Assembly: GCA_037178855.1 (NCBI GenBank)
Contig: JASJZC010000004.1
Coordinates: forward strand, 1-64,000
Length of the DNA stretch: 64,000 bases
Reading direction: 5' to 3'
From: Oscheius sp. JU75
Taxonomy: Eukaryota; Nematoda; Chromadorea; Rhabditida; Rhabditidae
A program made the translations under genes and the position numbers. Shown here one piece after another: positions 10,913 through 23,170 of the stretch (positions within the stretch are counted from its first letter, which is position 1; each line of letters opens with the position of its first letter). The notes under the pieces are model-generated. The model was not told the origin of the DNA, ran no database searches, and worked only from the letters and a program-made list of their open reading frames with translations.

Positions 10913-13643
10913 CTACTTTTCCTCCCTCTTATCACTCTTTCCACCTCTCACAATGCTCTCGATCAGCAGTTTCTCAATTTTGAGGAACGGGATCTCACAA
11001 AGACAGCTCCAGAAAAAGGCCAGAACATAGGAGATCGTTGTTATTGGGATCACGTAGTACAAAAACTGAAAGTCTTTCCTATTGTATTCCAAAGACATGT
11101 CCACCTGTTCCATGATACTTGTGAAATGAACCGGCCGATCTGAGAGATTCACAAAGTACATGATGACAAAGAGATGGACGAGGTAGGCAGAGTAGGAGAG
11201 GCGACCGAATGGCTGCCAGATGGGGTGTTCCATGAAGGAGGAGATGGGTCCTCCCCATCTCCAGTAGTTGGCCAAGACGACCCAGCAGATAAAGAGGCCC
11301 CAGCCGATTCGACTAAAGGAGTAGTAGAAGGAGCGCCAGAACTTGCTGTAAATGGTATCCTTTCTTTCTCTCTCTGACTCACCTCCAATCAGTCTGGAAG
11401 TCCATGTACTTGTAAGGACCATAGACACAAGCTACTCCCATGGCTCCGAACAGAACCCAGCCTCCAATGATAACAATTCTATGCACTTTCGGCCTTCGGC
11501 TCTTCCCATACTTAGCTATGAAGTAGCCCAAATAGAGACCAAGAAGGTAAGGTGTGATCCTGATCCATGGCTTGGTGTAGAGATGTTCCACAAAGAGATC
11601 CGCATTCTTTAGATGTGAGAATGTTGCTGGTAAGTTGTAGTGGTACATGAGCAGGAAAGTGAGTGCTATACTCACAGCCATAGTGAGGAGGATCAGTAGT
11701 ATACCTGGAAGGATAGACAGAGGACAGAGAGACAACTCACCTAGGAGATGGTGGTAGAAGAGACCAAGAAGGATGACTGGGGAGAAGAGGTACATTTGAG
11801 TGTCGGCGGCGAGATACCAAGTGCTTTGGTAGCACTGAAATTGAGAGTCATAGAAAAATAGAGAGACAGAGACTAACCGACTCTTTGTGGTCGAGATTGT
11901 TAATATAGATCAGATTCCGCCACCAGTAGGTGCCACAGGTCGAAACGAAGCCTTTATAGTTGAAGTCGATGGAATTGACTCCGTGTAGAAGAGGAGTGAT
12001 GGCCATAAAGAAGCAGATAAACAGAATGTACGGAGGTGTCAGTCTGAATGTTTCTGTCTCTCTGTCTCTCTGTCTGTCCACCTCAAATACCGATGTACGT
12101 AGAACATAACCCAGGTGAAAGGATTCTTCACCAACTGTGGCTTCTTCAGAACCGTCTTGAAGAACATGTAGGAAACCAGGAGTCCAGAGAGGACAAAGAA
12201 TGTGTCTACTGAGAAGAAGGCGTTGGTGAAGGTTTCCGAGAATACAGGATGAGTCAAGGTAGTCAGGATTTGGAGGGAGTCTGAAGCTAGAGGATCACAA
12301 ACAGAAACAGAGTGGCAGAGAGACAGAGACAGGAGAGACAGAGATGCAGGAGACCAGAGAGACATAGGAACTGCGAGACAGAGAGACACCCACCATTGTG
12401 TAGCCACAGCACGGTCATATGTCCCGATACAACCCATGCCATAGAGAAGAGCCTAATACAGTCCAGACACTTTAAATGACCTTCAGGTTGTATCTTTGTC
12501 TCCAAAATGGCCGCCCCATTAGAGTAGATAGAGAACGAGAGAAGCAATTTCAATGGCTTGGAGAGCCTTGGTGGCTTCTCCAGGTAGTTCCAATGGTAAT
12601 AGTCAAGAGCGGATGATGCCAGACATAAGAAGATCAGTGTGAAGAGGAAGGGGCTGGCAGAGTAAATAGGGTAGAGTTCAGAACTTACATGAAGACCCAG
12701 AAAAAAGGGGTGTAGTCAGGATTTGCTGGGATGCAAGATACCTGCCTGAAGTTCAGGAAAGCAACAGAGAGCTGATTTGTGATCAGGATAAGGTCCTGGA
12801 GACTCTTTATCAGTCTGGTCAGTCTGTCCCTGTCACCTACCGCCCTATAATCAAAAGTAGACTATTACAGTACTACGGAGTCTGTGAATTTGTCTCTTCG
12901 GGACCACGAAACAAGCAAAAGTTGTTAAATGTCAACAATCAGATAGCAAAGAAAGTTTGTAGTGCAAGTTACTGGCCTTTCACTTCTTATGTGGCAATTG
13001 CTAGAGAGAGACAGAGACAATCTGAACATTCGATACCATGCCTCTTGATCTTCTGACTCTCATTTGTAATCAAGAGAGTGAGTCACATTATTATGACGAA
13101 CTGTCTAACTATGCCAAAGGGTCAGAATCTCACTAACCTGATCATCACAGTTCCTAGGAACACAGACAGCGAGCTTATAGTGCGGAAAGTATTGAGCCAG
13201 GCTGTTAGTATCCTTCTTGAAAATATCGGCCTCGACGTAGCAGTACTTGGTACTGTAATTCAGCTTCATGTCCACTTCACTGCACTCGAAAGGGGATCCG
13301 TAGCTTGTGAAACTGGCGTCCAGAAGACCTGGTTGGATCTTTCCCCAGGCGTCGAGTTCTGAGTGAGAGAGAGGTTAAGCGACAGTGACAGTGACTCACG
13401 TTTCAGAGCAAAGACATTTTCCCTCATCCTGCCTCTTGTACTATTGGTACAGAGTCTTGACTTCTCCTCGAAACATTCCCGGAGCTCCAGATCGAATTCT
13501 GCCAAAGACTTGAACCATGTGGTCATGTCCCGTTGACAGGAGACAGACAAGGATGTCAGGTTCAGCTGGTGCATAGGAGGAATATGACTGCTTGTGGCCG
13601 TCCAGGATAGACACAAGAGAAGAAGAAACTCCCGACTCATCAT
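10913..13643 (-). CDS. NRF-6-like acyltransferase copy 3 (P2 left arm)
   Basis: Multi-exon gene read from 13643 to 10913. The exon order can be followed to a stop after GGKSDKREEK: signal peptide, NRF domain with C-terminal CVPRNCDDQ, a membrane helix PFLFTLIFLCLA, acyltransferase-3 start CLDCIRLFSMAWVVSGHM, FFVLSGLLVSYMFF, HRYLR, the DTQMYLFSPVILLGLF helix, WVLFGAMGVACVYG, and the last exon with RLSYSAYLVHLFVIMYF. The exons near the 5' part of the membrane domain (around 12720-12850) are less certain. Neither indel that breaks copies 1 and 2 is present. Introns are 35-110 bp and several are TCTCTGTC tracts. Likely an integral membrane acyltransferase of the endomembrane system. Confidence 0.85.
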
Positions 13644-13945
13644 GGAATACTGAACTGTGAGAGTCTTATCAGCTCCGATCTTACCCTGGTTAACGATGCT
13701 TCTTTTCCCCTGATATGCGATGAGCCAGCAGCCTAGTTAAGAATCACGTGAAGTATTCGGGGAAGGGAATGATAACTGGCTGTAAAGAGGGACAAAACCA
13801 GGTGATACTGGCTGGAAATGAGAGCCTCTAAAACTGGAATAGCGATGGAGATCAGAGCTGTAAAGCCGAAATCCGTGCTTCCTTGGGGCAGTTGGCAGCG
13901 CGTCAGTCTCATAACCCCCGCCTTCCTTTTTTTCACCAGTTTCCT

Positions 13946-14543
13946 CTGTAGTTTGTCCCAAGAGGATACAGGTAGCTTGAGTCAAGTTCATTAGTCATCT
14001 CAACAAGAACTTCGATTGTCACTGGACCAGTTTCCATTTACGGTACAGAGTGATGCATGAGTCGGTCCACTAGTCGGAACGGATTTGGTCATCTCCACAG
14101 GGGCTTTGCGAGCCGTGTCAAAGTCATAATTGCAGAGCTCGCCTACACGGGCGCAAAGGTAGAATGGTGCTTGTGAAATCTACACAGTTGGAGATCCGTA
14201 TCACGAAATCGTTCGAACATTTCGAATGCCAGCTTCTCTTACACTGAAAAACTTTCTTCGGTTAAGCGCCATGGTTTCTATTTCAATATTTCGTTTTTAG
14301 AGGTACTTTTTGGCCTCTTTTAGGTCTCTTTATTTATATAGCAGTGAATGCAACTCATATATAGCAGAATTCATCAACAGAGCACGTTAATCGCATATTG
14401 TGGACAGAATCACCGAGAAACACGTGACGCCTTTGTGTGTGGTAGATTCATCCACAGCAGAAGGAATACTCTTGCCGAGAGCCGTCCGCATTGAGTCTGC
14501 AGCAGACAAGCAGCAGCAGGAGAGACTTCAGAGAGACCGTCAT
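13946..14543 (-). pseudogene. decayed Ly6-like gene (P2 left arm)
   Basis: P2 counterpart of 3768-4365, with the same signal-peptide-like start, internal TGA and frame breaks. It is the mirror of 16439-17036. The A-run before the final stretch has the longer form, as in the P1 left arm. Confidence 0.55.
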
Positions 14544-15144
14544 TCAGCAGTCCACGGGGCAAACTGATTGCAGTTAATTCCATTCGTTCGCACAAAATGG
14601 CTTTTTACCTAATAAATTTTGCATGAAGCTACTTTTTTGCTAGAAACGTTACTGTAAAGTAACAAAGTGAAAACTTGACAATACAACTCAAGTCGCTGAC
14701 AGGAATTGACAAGAGCTTTCAAGTCAGTAAGAGAAATCTGAAGCTTTTGCACAGATGAATCCAGTTCTGCTCGAGCAGGACCATCATGCTTCTTCAAGAA
14801 CAGCTATTTCTTTTCCAGATAACTCCACTCTAACTTTGTTCTCCATTCGATCTCCTATTTTTTTTATCGCAAATTGCCCTCCTATCTATCTCCTTTCATA
14901 TCCTTTGCTCCTTTTTGTCTGACCATCCTTTTATTCATTGCCTCTTCCCCTCTGTCTCTCTGTCTCTCTGTCCCCCTACTCTTTATACTCCTCCCCATTA
15001 GCCGACCAACAAACAAACTTATTTAATGTAATCACATGTTCTCTACTCCGCAGGTGAAAATTGTGTACACTTTCTCCTGCTTCTTTCGCGTGATTTCCAC
15101 CGCGTTCTGCAGATGCAAGAGTTCACCCTGCTCCTTCTCCCCTC

Positions 15145-15837
15145 TCAATCTCTGTTTCTCTGTCTCCCTCTGCCTTTTTCCCTTCTAAGACCACAAAACT
15201 TACGTTCTCTACGGCTATTGTACCGCTTAATCCTTCTCTCCTCGGTCCCGGAGACAAAATGATGATTATGCTTATAGTAGGCGACGGCCAGCTTGTCAAT
15301 GCGGTAGTGGGTGATCCTCTGCTTTATCCAAACCGACGTTAAATGCTTCATTTCGGCTGAGTTCGTGTCTGGGATGTATTCCTTTTTCGGCAGATTTTCC
15401 AGACCGTCAATCTGAAATAATGGCTACAGTTTCCAGCAACTACAAGTTTAAACCTTGAGGAAAACGAAGACTCCAGGCAGGGGAGTTTTGCCATCAATAT
15501 CTATACAAACCGAGGCACTGTCCAGCTTGTAATAGCTGCATTGGCCATCGTTGGGAAGACTCTGGACCACACAGAAACCGTCTTTCACTCCAATCACGAC
15601 GGCCTTCATCTTCGAGGAATCCTCGTCTTTCAGCTTTTCTTCGGAAGAGGCATCGGCATAGCTATACAGATTGAAACGCATTTCAATACGACCTCTTCAT
15701 ATTTCTCCACAGATCTAAGGTTAAAAAGCTTATGGGGTAGCAGAACTATACAAAAGTCCGTGGTGAGAAATCCGAGGGAGTAGCTGATTCAAAGGCGGCT
15801 GGTCTCCAGTGGAGAGACGCAGATATGTAAGAGGCAA
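15145..15837 (-). pseudogene. P2 loop: 5' exons of an Upf1-like helicase
   Basis: Same fragment as the P1 loop, in the same orientation. Exon 1 (MRFNLYSYADASSEEK...) is at about 15448-15681 and exon 2 (LTSVWIKQRITHYRIDKLAV) at about 15190-15410. No helicase motifs are present. The loop appears unchanged between P1 and P2, so both palindromes descend from one structure and not from two independent events. Confidence 0.85.
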
Positions 15838-16438
15838 AGGGGAGAAGGAGCAGGGTGAACTCTTGCATCTGCAGAACGCGGTGGAAATCACGCGAAAGAA
15901 GCAGGAGAAAGTGTACACAATTTTCACCTGCGGAGTAGAGAACATGTGATTACATTAAATAAGTTTGTTTGTTGGTCGGCTAATGGGGGAGGAGTATAAA
16001 GAGTAGGGGGACAGAGAGACAGAGAGACAGAGGGGAAGAGGCAATGAATAAAAGGATGGTCAGACAAAAAGGAGCAAAGGATATGAAAGGAGATAGATAG
16101 GAGGGCAATTTGCGATAAAAAAAATAGGAGATCGAATGGAGAACAAAGTTAGAGTGGAGTTATCTGGAAAAGAAATAGCTGTTCTTGAAGAAGCATGATG
16201 GTCCTGCTCGAGCAGAACTGGATTCATCTGTGCAAAAGCTTCAGATTTCTCTTACTGACTTGAAAGCTCTTGTCAATTCCTGTCAGCGACTTGAGTTGTA
16301 TTGTCAAGTTTTCACTTTGTTACTTTACAGTAACGTTTCTAGCAAAAAAGTAGCTTCATGCAAAATTTATTAGGTAAAAAGCCATTTTGTGCGAACGAAT
16401 GGAATTAACTGCAATCAGTTTGCCCCGTGGACTGCTGA

Positions 16439-17036
16439 ATGACGGTCTCTCTGAAGTCTCTCCTGCTGCTGCTTGTCTGCTGCAGACTCAATGCGGACGG
16501 CTCTCGGCAAGAGTATTCCTTCTGCTGTGGATGAATCTACCACACACAAAGGCGTCACGTGTTTCTCGGTGATTCTGTCCACAATATGCGATTAACGTGC
16601 TCTGTTGATGAATTCTGCTATATATGAGTTGCATTCACTGCTATATAAATAAAGAGACCTAAAAGAGGCCAAAAAGTACCTCTAAAAACGAAATATTGAA
16701 ATAGAAACCATGGCGCTTAACCGAAGAAAGTTTTTCAGTGTAAGAGAAGCTGGCATTCGAAATGTTCGAACGATTTCGTGATACGGATCTCCAACTGTGT
16801 AGATTTCACAAGCACCATTCTACCTTTGCGCCCGTGTAGGCGAGCTCTGCAATTATGACTTTGACACGGCTCGCAAAGCCCCTGTGGAGATGACCAAATC
16901 CGTTCCGACTAGTGGACCGACTCATGCATCACTCTGTACCGTAAATGGAAACTGGTCCAGTGACAATCGAAGTTCTTGTTGAGATGACTAATGAACTTGA
17001 CTCAAGCTACCTGTATCCTCTTGGGACAAACTACAG
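16439..17036 (+). pseudogene. decayed Ly6-like gene (P2 right arm)
   Basis: Mirror of 13946-14543. The ATG at 16439 opens MTVSLKSLLLLLVCC. The Ly6-like pieces that follow are in shifted frames, as in P1. Confidence 0.55.
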
Positions 17037-17338
17037 AGGAAACTGGTGAAAAAAAGGAAGGCGGGGGTTATGAGACTGACGCGCTGCCAACTGCCCCAAG
17101 GAAGCACGGATTTCGGCTTTACAGCTCTGATCTCCATCGCTATTCCAGTTTTAGAGGCTCTCATTTCCAGCCAGTATCACCTGGTTTTGTCCCTCTTTAC
17201 AGCCAGTTATCATTCCCTTCCCCGAATACTTCACGTGATTCTTAACTAGGCTGCTGGCTCATCGCATATCAGGGGAAAAGAAGCATCGTTAACCAGGGTA
17301 AGATCGGAGCTGATAAGACTCTCACAGTTCAGTATTCC

Positions 17339-20069
17339 ATGATGAGTCGGGAGTTTCTTCTTCTCTTGTGTCTATCCTGGACGGCCACAAGCAGTCATAT
17401 TCCTCCTATGCACCAGCTGAACCTGACATCCTTGTCTGTCTCCTGTCAACGGGACATGACCACATGGTTCAAGTCTTTGGCAGAATTCGATCTGGAGCTC
17501 CGGGAATGTTTCGAGGAGAAGTCAAGACTCTGTACCAATAGTACAAGAGGCAGGATGAGGGAAAATGTCTTTGCTCTGAAACGTGAGTCACTGTCACTGT
17601 CGCTTAACCTCTCTCTCACTCAGAACTCGACGCCTGGGGAAAGATCCAACCAGGTCTTCTGGACGCCAGTTTCACAAGCTACGGATCCCCTTTCGAGTGC
17701 AGTGAAGTGGACATGAAGCTGAATTACAGTACCAAGTACTGCTACGTCGAGGCCGATATTTTCAAGAAGGATACTAACAGCCTGGCTCAATACTTTCCGC
17801 ACTATAAGCTCGCTGTCTGTGTTCCTAGGAACTGTGATGATCAGGTTAGTGAGATTCTGACCCTTTGGCATAGTTAGACAGTTCGTCATAATAATGTGAC
17901 TCACTCTCTTGATTACAAATGAGAGTCAGAAGATCAAGAGGCATGGTATCGAATGTTCAGATTGTCTCTGTCTCTCTCTAGCAATTGCCACATAAGAAGT
18001 GAAAGGCCAGTAACTTGCACTACAAACTTTCTTTGCTATCTGATTGTTGACATTTAACAACTTTTGCTTGTTTCGTGGTCCCGAAGAGACAAATTCACAG
18101 ACTCCGTAGTACTGTAATAGTCTACTTTTGATTATAGGGCGGTAGGTGACAGGGACAGACTGACCAGACTGATAAAGAGTCTCCAGGACCTTATCCTGAT
18201 CACAAATCAGCTCTCTGTTGCTTTCCTGAACTTCAGGCAGGTATCTTGCATCCCAGCAAATCCTGACTACACCCCTTTTTTCTGGGTCTTCATGTAAGTT
18301 CTGAACTCTACCCTATTTACTCTGCCAGCCCCTTCCTCTTCACACTGATCTTCTTATGTCTGGCATCATCCGCTCTTGACTATTACCATTGGAACTACCT
18401 GGAGAAGCCACCAAGGCTCTCCAAGCCATTGAAATTGCTTCTCTCGTTCTCTATCTACTCTAATGGGGCGGCCATTTTGGAGACAAAGATACAACCTGAA
18501 GGTCATTTAAAGTGTCTGGACTGTATTAGGCTCTTCTCTATGGCATGGGTTGTATCGGGACATATGACCGTGCTGTGGCTACACAATGGTGGGTGTCTCT
18601 CTGTCTCGCAGTTCCTATGTCTCTCTGGTCTCCTGCATCTCTGTCTCTCCTGTCTCTGTCTCTCTGCCACTCTGTTTCTGTTTGTGATCCTCTAGCTTCA
18701 GACTCCCTCCAAATCCTGACTACCTTGACTCATCCTGTATTCTCGGAAACCTTCACCAACGCCTTCTTCTCAGTAGACACATTCTTTGTCCTCTCTGGAC
18801 TCCTGGTTTCCTACATGTTCTTCAAGACGGTTCTGAAGAAGCCACAGTTGGTGAAGAATCCTTTCACCTGGGTTATGTTCTACGTACATCGGTATTTGAG
18901 GTGGACAGACAGAGAGACAGAGAGACAGAAACATTCAGACTGACACCTCCGTACATTCTGTTTATCTGCTTCTTTATGGCCATCACTCCTCTTCTACACG
19001 GAGTCAATTCCATCGACTTCAACTATAAAGGCTTCGTTTCGACCTGTGGCACCTACTGGTGGCGGAATCTGATCTATATTAACAATCTCGACCACAAAGA
19101 GTCGGTTAGTCTCTGTCTCTCTATTTTTCTATGACTCTCAATTTCAGTGCTACCAAAGCACTTGGTATCTCGCCGCCGACACTCAAATGTACCTCTTCTC
19201 CCCAGTCATCCTTCTTGGTCTCTTCTACCACCATCTCCTAGGTGAGTTGTCTCTCTGTCCTCTGTCTATCCTTCCAGGTATACTACTGATCCTCCTCACT
19301 ATGGCTGTGAGTATAGCACTCACTTTCCTGCTCATGTACCACTACAACTTACCAGCAACATTCTCACATCTAAAGAATGCGGATCTCTTTGTGGAACATC
19401 TCTACACCAAGCCATGGATCAGGATCACACCTTACCTTCTTGGTCTCTATTTGGGCTACTTCATAGCTAAGTATGGGAAGAGCCGAAGGCCGAAAGTGCA
19501 TAGAATTGTTATCATTGGAGGCTGGGTTCTGTTCGGAGCCATGGGAGTAGCTTGTGTCTATGGTCCTTACAAGTACATGGACTTCCAGACTGATTGGAGG
19601 TGAGTCAGAGAGAGAAAGAAAGGATACCATTTACAGCAAGTTCTGGCGCTCCTTCTACTACTCCTTTAGTCGAATCGGCTGGGGCCTCTTTATCTGCTGG
19701 GTCGTCTTGGCCAACTACTGGAGATGGGGAGGACCCATCTCCTCCTTCATGGAACACCCCATCTGGCAGCCATTCGGTCGCCTCTCCTACTCTGCCTACC
19801 TCGTCCATCTCTTTGTCATCATGTACTTTGTGAATCTCTCAGATCGGCCGGTTCATTTCACAAGTATCATGGAACAGGTGGACATGTCTTTGGAATACAA
19901 TAGGAAAGACTTTCAGTTTTTGTACTACGTGATCCCAATAACAACGATCTCCTATGTTCTGGCCTTTTTCTGGAGCTGTCTTTGTGAGATCCCGTTCCTC
20001 AAAATTGAGAAACTGCTGATCGAGAGCATTGTGAGAGGTGGAAAGAGTGATAAGAGGGAGGAAAAGTAG
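17339..20069 (+). CDS. NRF-6-like acyltransferase copy 4 (P2 right arm)
   Basis: Best copy for reading the gene. Exon 1 (17339 to about 17581) holds the signal peptide and a cysteine-containing region. A 41 bp intron follows, then exon 2 with LDAWGKIQPGLLDASFTSYG and CVPRNCDDQ. The next exons around 18140-18290 are less clear up to TPFFWVFM. Then follow PFLFTLIFLCLASSALDYYH, CLDCIRLFSMAWVVSGHM, a 107 bp TCTCTGTC-rich intron, FFVLSGLLVSYMFF, YILFICFFMAITPLLHGV, CYQSTWYLAADTQMYL, and the last exon (from about 19638) with RLSYSAYLVHLFVIMYF. It ends in a charged tail. AATAAA follows the stop at about 20083. Family: NRF-6/NDG-4-like membrane acyltransferase 3. Confidence 0.88.
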
Positions 20070-20930
20070 ACTCTCTTTGTCAAATAAAGATGTTGGCCGG
20101 ACAGTAAGGTGGAACTGCCCCTCTGTCTCTCCTTGTCTTTCGAGAAGCGATTGTTTGTTTGCCACAAGTTACCAAAGTACCATCAACAGTACTTGTAAAG
20201 AAGCGTTTCTCTTGTCTTGTCAAAATTCCTCCCTGACAAGCAATTCACTTCAGTTTGCTCACTTGGAACGTTTGCTGCTGCTCCGGAAGGTCGCCTCCTC
20301 TGCACTTCCACCATGTCCTCCGCTCTGCCACCGCGTTCTCTGCTCTTCTACCCAGGTCAATTTGTTTTTCTTTTCTAGTGGTCCATCCGAAACATTGTTC
20401 ACGTTTTGTACTGACTCTAATTGAAGTAGTCTACCCAAACCATTCCCTTCTTTTGCACTGTCTCCCTCACTCCCTTTTTCTTCTCGAGACCACGACCTGG
20501 GCACATCCCGAGTAACACAAGTCTGAACACTTTCAGTCTTCAAACCGATAGCAATCGGGATTCATTAAAGATCACTTCGTGACCAACAAATCGGGTAGTG
20601 AAGACTGAGGGTGGTGTCTTGAAATGAGAGAATTGGGGTGGGGAGTTTTAAAACATTGACTAGACACTATCTGTGTACCCCTTACCAAATGACTAACTTT
20701 CAAACTTCTTCCAGGATGATGAAGCATCTTCCCTGGGTTATGGATCTGCTTTGGATGGACTAGAAAGTCTGCTGCGCCATAAGAATTGCCCAACTGTTAA
20801 GCTTTTGCTCATGAACTGGAAGCTGGATCTATCGCTACAGCTGTACAGCATCAGGTTATTACATGTCAGCGTCTCAATGTCTCTCTGTCACTTTCAAGCA
20901 TAGTTTTTTTTTCAGATGTCCTTACCGCCA
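20070..20930 (+). other. downstream of NRF copy 4, unidentified exon
   Basis: Mirror of 10050-10912. An exon with acceptor TTCCAG at about 20715 encodes DDEASSLGYGSALDGLESLL, continues with NCPTVKLLLMNWKLDLSLQ, and could splice at ATCAG/GTTATT near 20852. Joining it to the next candidate exon gives a stop, so this is either a 3' end or a remnant. I do not recognise the protein. Confidence 0.35.
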
Positions 20931-21505
20931 TTAGTCCGTCCAGGAATGGAATATTGCTGCCGTCGAAAACCGAATTCTGCCTACAAAAGAACGAGCTTAG
21001 TTTGATAACCCTGAAAAACAACCGAAGCCGATTTAAAAATACTTCTTGGTACACGGGTCATGCTCATTTTGTTCCGTGTCGGGACCTTTCAGAATCTGTT
21101 AGGTCCAATTTTTCAACTGTTGCCCATGGCCACGAACAGATAAAGCTGGAGATTTAAAAAAGATATGTGACCGTTTTTATCATTGTAAAAGGAGCAAACA
21201 GACGCACTTTGCTGAAATGCTGCTTTTTGAAGAGGCCGCTGTCGACTCGTCCCGACCTCTTCTTGCACTCGTCGCAGCTGGGCGTTTTTGGAATTTGGCT
21301 TGTGATCACGCTGTACGAGTCGTAGCGGAGTCACTGGAGAGGATTTTTTAAACAAAAAATTGCATGGAAAATACCTTTACCTGCAGAAGTTGTCGTTGTA
21401 GCGGAGCTGTGATATTTTGTTCAGAGACAAAAGGCAAATTTGGCGCATATCGTTTCAGGACCCTGAGCAGTCAGGCGCGTGTTTATTCACAGCATTACAA
21501 AACAT

Positions 21506-22734
21506 TCAGGCAGTAAATTTTACAGTCTTCGATATACCAGGAAATCTTTGGAAGGCCTCTTCAACATCCTCACAGTAGTCCACTTCTTCAACAGCTATCA
21601 AGTCGATTTCAACAGATCCTGTGGCGTTTCCTCCATTTAGAATCATGAATGAGGTTTTCGACTTTTCTGCGATGATTCCAGAAGAGGGAGAGACACGGGC
21701 GTTACATCTGATCCTGAAGGCCATAGTACTGCCCCAAGAGTACTTGAGCTCGTACACCGTTCTTCCAGTCCTGGTCGAAACAGTATCAAGTCGAAGATTA
21801 TCATGTATCATCAGACTGGTTGAGGAACCCATGTAGATCGTGCCATCATCATCATACCTACTCTGCCCCATAGTGTAGGACAACTTTTCTTTAGACTTGG
21901 CCTCGCTGTACAGTTCGAGCACCTTCTTCATCTCACTGAAACAGTCGTAGAAGCAAACCACGATGCTGCTTGTCTCGTATGGAAGAAGCAGAACTTTCGC
22001 TGGACTGAACTGAATGGCATACGATTCCAGAATTTTGACAGCTTCTTGAAGATGGTTCTTGCCCGATACTGATGACTGATACACTAGTGTACTGTATTCC
22101 CACTTGTCGGTTTCGTCGTCCATAGCGATGTGATCCATTACGATTGATTTGTTGGGCTGAAACGAAGAATAGAACAGCTTGAAGAGACAGCGAGACAGAG
22201 AAACAGATAGTACAGTGAACTCACCTTTTTGGCATACTGCTTGAGCAGTTCCCAATTGAATAGGTAGTCGTAAGTGATCAGTATGCCTATTACATCCCAG
22301 CACGTAGTATACAAACAAACTAAAGCTATGTGTGGCTTCAGGAATGCGACGAAGACAATGAGCCAAAGTCTCTGTAATGTCGGGTTAAGTTAGAATTTGA
22401 AACTCACCCAAAACACAAAGACAGGGGCTCTGTATAGGTACCTTTGTATGCCAAGTAGGTGGGCATATGGTAAGAATAAGGCGTGCCCGAAGACGAAGAA
22501 CTAAAGAGATCAGCTTTCACAAGAAAACGGCAGTGTACTTACTAGAAAGATTTGGCCTACCCAACGACCAAGAGTCCAATGGACTTCGTCCCTACATGTC
22601 TCCAAAAATCTCGGATATCTATCACAGCCCATGACATCGCTGAAGGTATCCAGGGGTGCAACAAGGAGAACAGCAAAGACATTTAGGAGCCATGCCTGAC
22701 GGATGTAAAATCGGACGGTTTGAGAAAATTCCAT
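21506..22734 (-). CDS. multi-pass membrane protein with C-terminal soluble domain, unknown
   Basis: Exon 1 starts MEFSQTVRFYIRQAWLLNVF. Short introns separate it from FFVFGHALFLPYAHLLG, a helix-rich exon (RLWLIVFVAFLKPHIALVCL, then TTCWDVIGILITYDYLFNW) and a long last exon without membrane segments (from PNKSIVMDHIAMDDE to KTVKFTA). About four membrane segments are followed by roughly 220 soluble residues. No family is recognised. The stop codon lies within bases belonging to the P2 outer edge (about 21520), so the original 3' end may have been replaced by the palindrome junction. Confidence 0.6.
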
Positions 22735-23170
22735 CTTCTGTTGAAGTGAACTGATTAGCCGCCGCTTTCTAGCAGGTCAATCAATCGGTAGGTTGCTTCC
22801 CTTTTTGATTCCCTAATGCTTAGGTCCTGAAACGATTACTGTATATATTGGTGAGACGTGACGTCCTCCTGCCAGCTTGTCAAGGTCCCGTGACATCAGC
22901 ACAATTTTGTGACAAAAATGCAAAAGTTGTTTCAGCGATACTAGAATAAATAAGAGTTTTATCGGCTAATACAGGTGTATAAGAGTTTCTCGAACCGGAC
23001 AACCCTGGTGAACTGGACCGTATACTTTTTTGTTCAAATATTGTGAACGCCTGTGGAATTACAGATTTATTCACAGCTTGAAAATCATCATTGTGCACAC
23101 CAAAACACACAGATGTGGTGCATAACTGATAGAGAAATTGCGAAGAGAATTCCCATAATAGATTTGAGTT
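22735..23170. other. intergenic stretch
   Basis: No supported gene. The 3' part borders the diverged spacer copy that starts at about 23170. Confidence 0.4.

Larger units (their letters stand above)
9463..21520. repeat. palindrome P2 (5.7 kb inverted arms, about 690 bp loop)
   Basis: The left arm (about 9463-15143) and right arm (about 15838-21520) are reverse complements; matching points add up to 30981-30982 throughout. P2 is a direct repeat of P1, offset by 10175-10178 bases, with its loop in the same orientation. The right outer edge lies at the stop codon of the gene at 21506-22734. P2 arms agree with each other where P1 differs, for example one base fewer in a T-run at about 14636 and 16340. 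Confidence 0.9.

Noticed and set aside
20348-20370. A possible 23-base intron after MSSALPPRSLLFYP, and another near 54530
   Set aside because: Shorter than any well-supported intron in the window (28-34 bp at the least); chance GT...AG pairs are likely.
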